From JABDII01 sp963815325 (GTDB taxonomy: Bacteria > Gemmatimonadota > Gemmatimonadetes > Gemmatimonadales > GWC2-71-9), in contig CAWFGG010000007.1 in the NCBI GenBank assembly GCA_963815325.1, positions 62,001 to 126,000 of the forward strand: a stretch of 64,000 bases of DNA, in the 5' to 3' direction. Every line of letters starts with the position of its first letter. Positions within the stretch are counted from its first letter, which is position 1. The notes under the pieces were generated by a model. It saw only the letters and a list, made by a program, of their open reading frames with translations. It did not search any database and had not been told where the DNA came from. Positions 63,152 to 64,000 of the stretch are shown here, in pieces. Made by a program: the position numbers and the translations under genes.

Positions 63152-64000
63152 TTAGGGCGCGTACGGATCCGAGCTGCGCTTGACCGCGGGGATTCCCCTC
63201 TGAGGCGGTGCAACCTCGAGCGGTACGGCCCGGCCCAAGCAGGAACGGAAGAAGGCCAGCACGTTCTCGGGACGGGCCTGCCGGGTGGCGTGGACGGCCC
63301 GCCGGACATCTACGTCGCGCCGCCCCTCGATGAGCCCCGCCAGATCGGCCGCGGACAGGTGCCGATCCAGTACCTGGAGCTGACGGCGGACGGCTTCGGC
63401 CAAGCTCAGATCCTGCTCGGGCGGGAACCGCTCGATCCCGTCTCGGCCGGTCATGACGGCGGGTCTGGGGAAGCGTACGAAGATGGGCTGGGTGAAATGG
63501 GGGTGCCGGACCATGAGTTCGCCCTTGGGCATGGTGGCGAGCTTGCTCTTGGTGGCCGGCGTGACGGTCGAGTACCCCGGTGTCGCCAACTCGTCCATGT
63601 CCATCCGACCGAAGATCGACGTGCCTGCGTTGCCAACCACTCGGCGGTGCACTTGCGATCGGAACTGTTGCGCGGAGAAGAGGGCCAGCCCCAGATAGCG
63701 GCCGCGCTCCGACAAGTCCAGGATCATCCGGCGCACGTAGGTATCCGGCCCATCCGCGGGCGCATACTTGTTCAATTCATCGACGAAGACGATGACATGA
63801 TCGACGCCCAGGTCGCGGCGTTCCAAGTGCTCCCTGAGTTTGGAAACCACTCTGGCAAAGACCAGGTCCTGGGCCAACGGGTCGAGGCCTGCCACATCGA
63901 TGCAGAGCACGCTGCGATCCTGGAATTCGCCCCACGGCAGGTCGTTCACCACGCCGTCATCGGTCACCAGACCCTTTGATCGTGTGCTGATATTGCTGAG
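63152..64000 (-). CDS. HerA-like ATPase, partial
   Basis: The visible 282 codons are the C-terminal part of a HerA/DUF87 hexameric ATPase; the reading frame runs through the window end. A Walker B-like segment VIVFVDELNKYAP and the sensor region RGRYLGLALFSAQQFRSQ are characteristic of HerA. In archaea HerA pairs with NurA and Mre11-Rad50 for DNA-end resection. A NurA gene would be expected farther upstream, outside the window. Confidence 0.85.
   Translation of the reverse strand, partial: LSNISTRSKGLVTDDGVVNDLPWGEFQDRSVLCIDVAGLDPLAQDLVFARVVSKLREHLERRDLGVDHVIVFVDELNKYAPADGPDTYVRRMILDLSERGRYLGLALFSAQQFRSQVHRRVVGNAGTSIFGRMDMDELATPGYSTVTPATKSKLATMPKGELMVRHPHFTQPIFVRFPRPAVMTGRDGIERFPPEQDLSLAEAVRRQLQVLDRHLSAADLAGLIEGRRDVDVRRAVHATRQARPENVLAFFRSCLGRAVPLEVAPPQRGIPAVKRSSDPYAP

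Noticed and set aside
1..64000. tRNA, rRNA, insertion sequences or prophage genes
   Set aside because: No transposase or integrase motif, no T-loop-like tRNA pattern in the gaps and no rRNA segment was found by eye; a covariance search would be needed to exclude small RNAs.

Overview
The window is a GC-rich, gene-dense bacterial chromosome segment. I infer Gemmatimonadota, or a close relative, with moderate confidence. The grounds are the general gene style: a large Ser/Thr kinase with a sensor and tetratricopeptide tail, many small Ig-like lipoproteins, a DUF4097 protein and a recF-dciA-gyrB block. No rRNA or tRNA gene was found, so this rests on protein flavour only.

Layout. 1-2720 (minus): end of a cytochrome c maturation operon (ccmE, ccmF, ccmH). 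2787-3565: a zinc-ribbon membrane protein with a frame break. 3638-13463 (minus): a complete [NiFe]-hydrogenase operon, in transcription order small subunit, large subunit, cytochrome b, maturation protease, hypA, hypB, hypF, hypC, hypD, hypE. 13981-21135 (plus, divergent): a Rieske-fold protein without cluster ligands, a b6-like cytochrome b, a nonaheme cytochrome c, a 22-haem NapC-type cytochrome and a CbcL-like cytochrome c/cytochrome b fusion. 21316-21711: a tetrahaem cytochrome behind a sigma-54-like promoter, closed by a clear terminator. 22048-26737: a 9-haem lipoprotein, a beta-barrel porin and a 16-haem cytochrome, which looks like a porin-cytochrome conduit through the outer membrane. 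26759-33038: glpK, a crotonase, a lipoprotein, recF, dciA and gyrB. 33680-37753 (minus): a conventional cytochrome b/Rieske pair with a paralogous nonaheme cytochrome and a four-domain class I cytochrome c. 37956-58547: kinase, pyrimidine phosphorylase, ligA, lipoproteins, acyl-CoA synthetase and a possible tetrahydrobiopterin operon (PTPS, folE, short-chain dehydrogenase). 58552-64000 (minus): an acetyltransferase and a HerA-Mre11-Rad50 DNA-end-processing set, with HerA cut by the window end.

How the genes fit together. I read 9-27 kb as one hydrogen-to-outside electron route: periplasmic H2 oxidation, inner-membrane cytochrome b and multihaem quinone modules, periplasmic carriers, then the outer-membrane porin-cytochrome complex. 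The six multihaem proteins of this stretch carry 71 predicted haem sites, and the bc-type module at 33.7-37.8 kb adds 13. The most unusual point is that two related cytochrome b/Rieske/nonaheme modules coexist. The one beside the hydrogenase has lost all four Rieske ligands and the PEWY motif of the quinol-oxidation site, while the other keeps both. The first module therefore probably does not bifurcate electrons.

Caveats. Two genes (the zinc-ribbon protein and hypB) need a one-base correction, and two others (cytochrome b at 33.7 kb and the Trm112-like gene at 54.2 kb) lack an in-frame ATG, GTG or TTG before conserved sequence. Small indels left by assembly are a real possibility.
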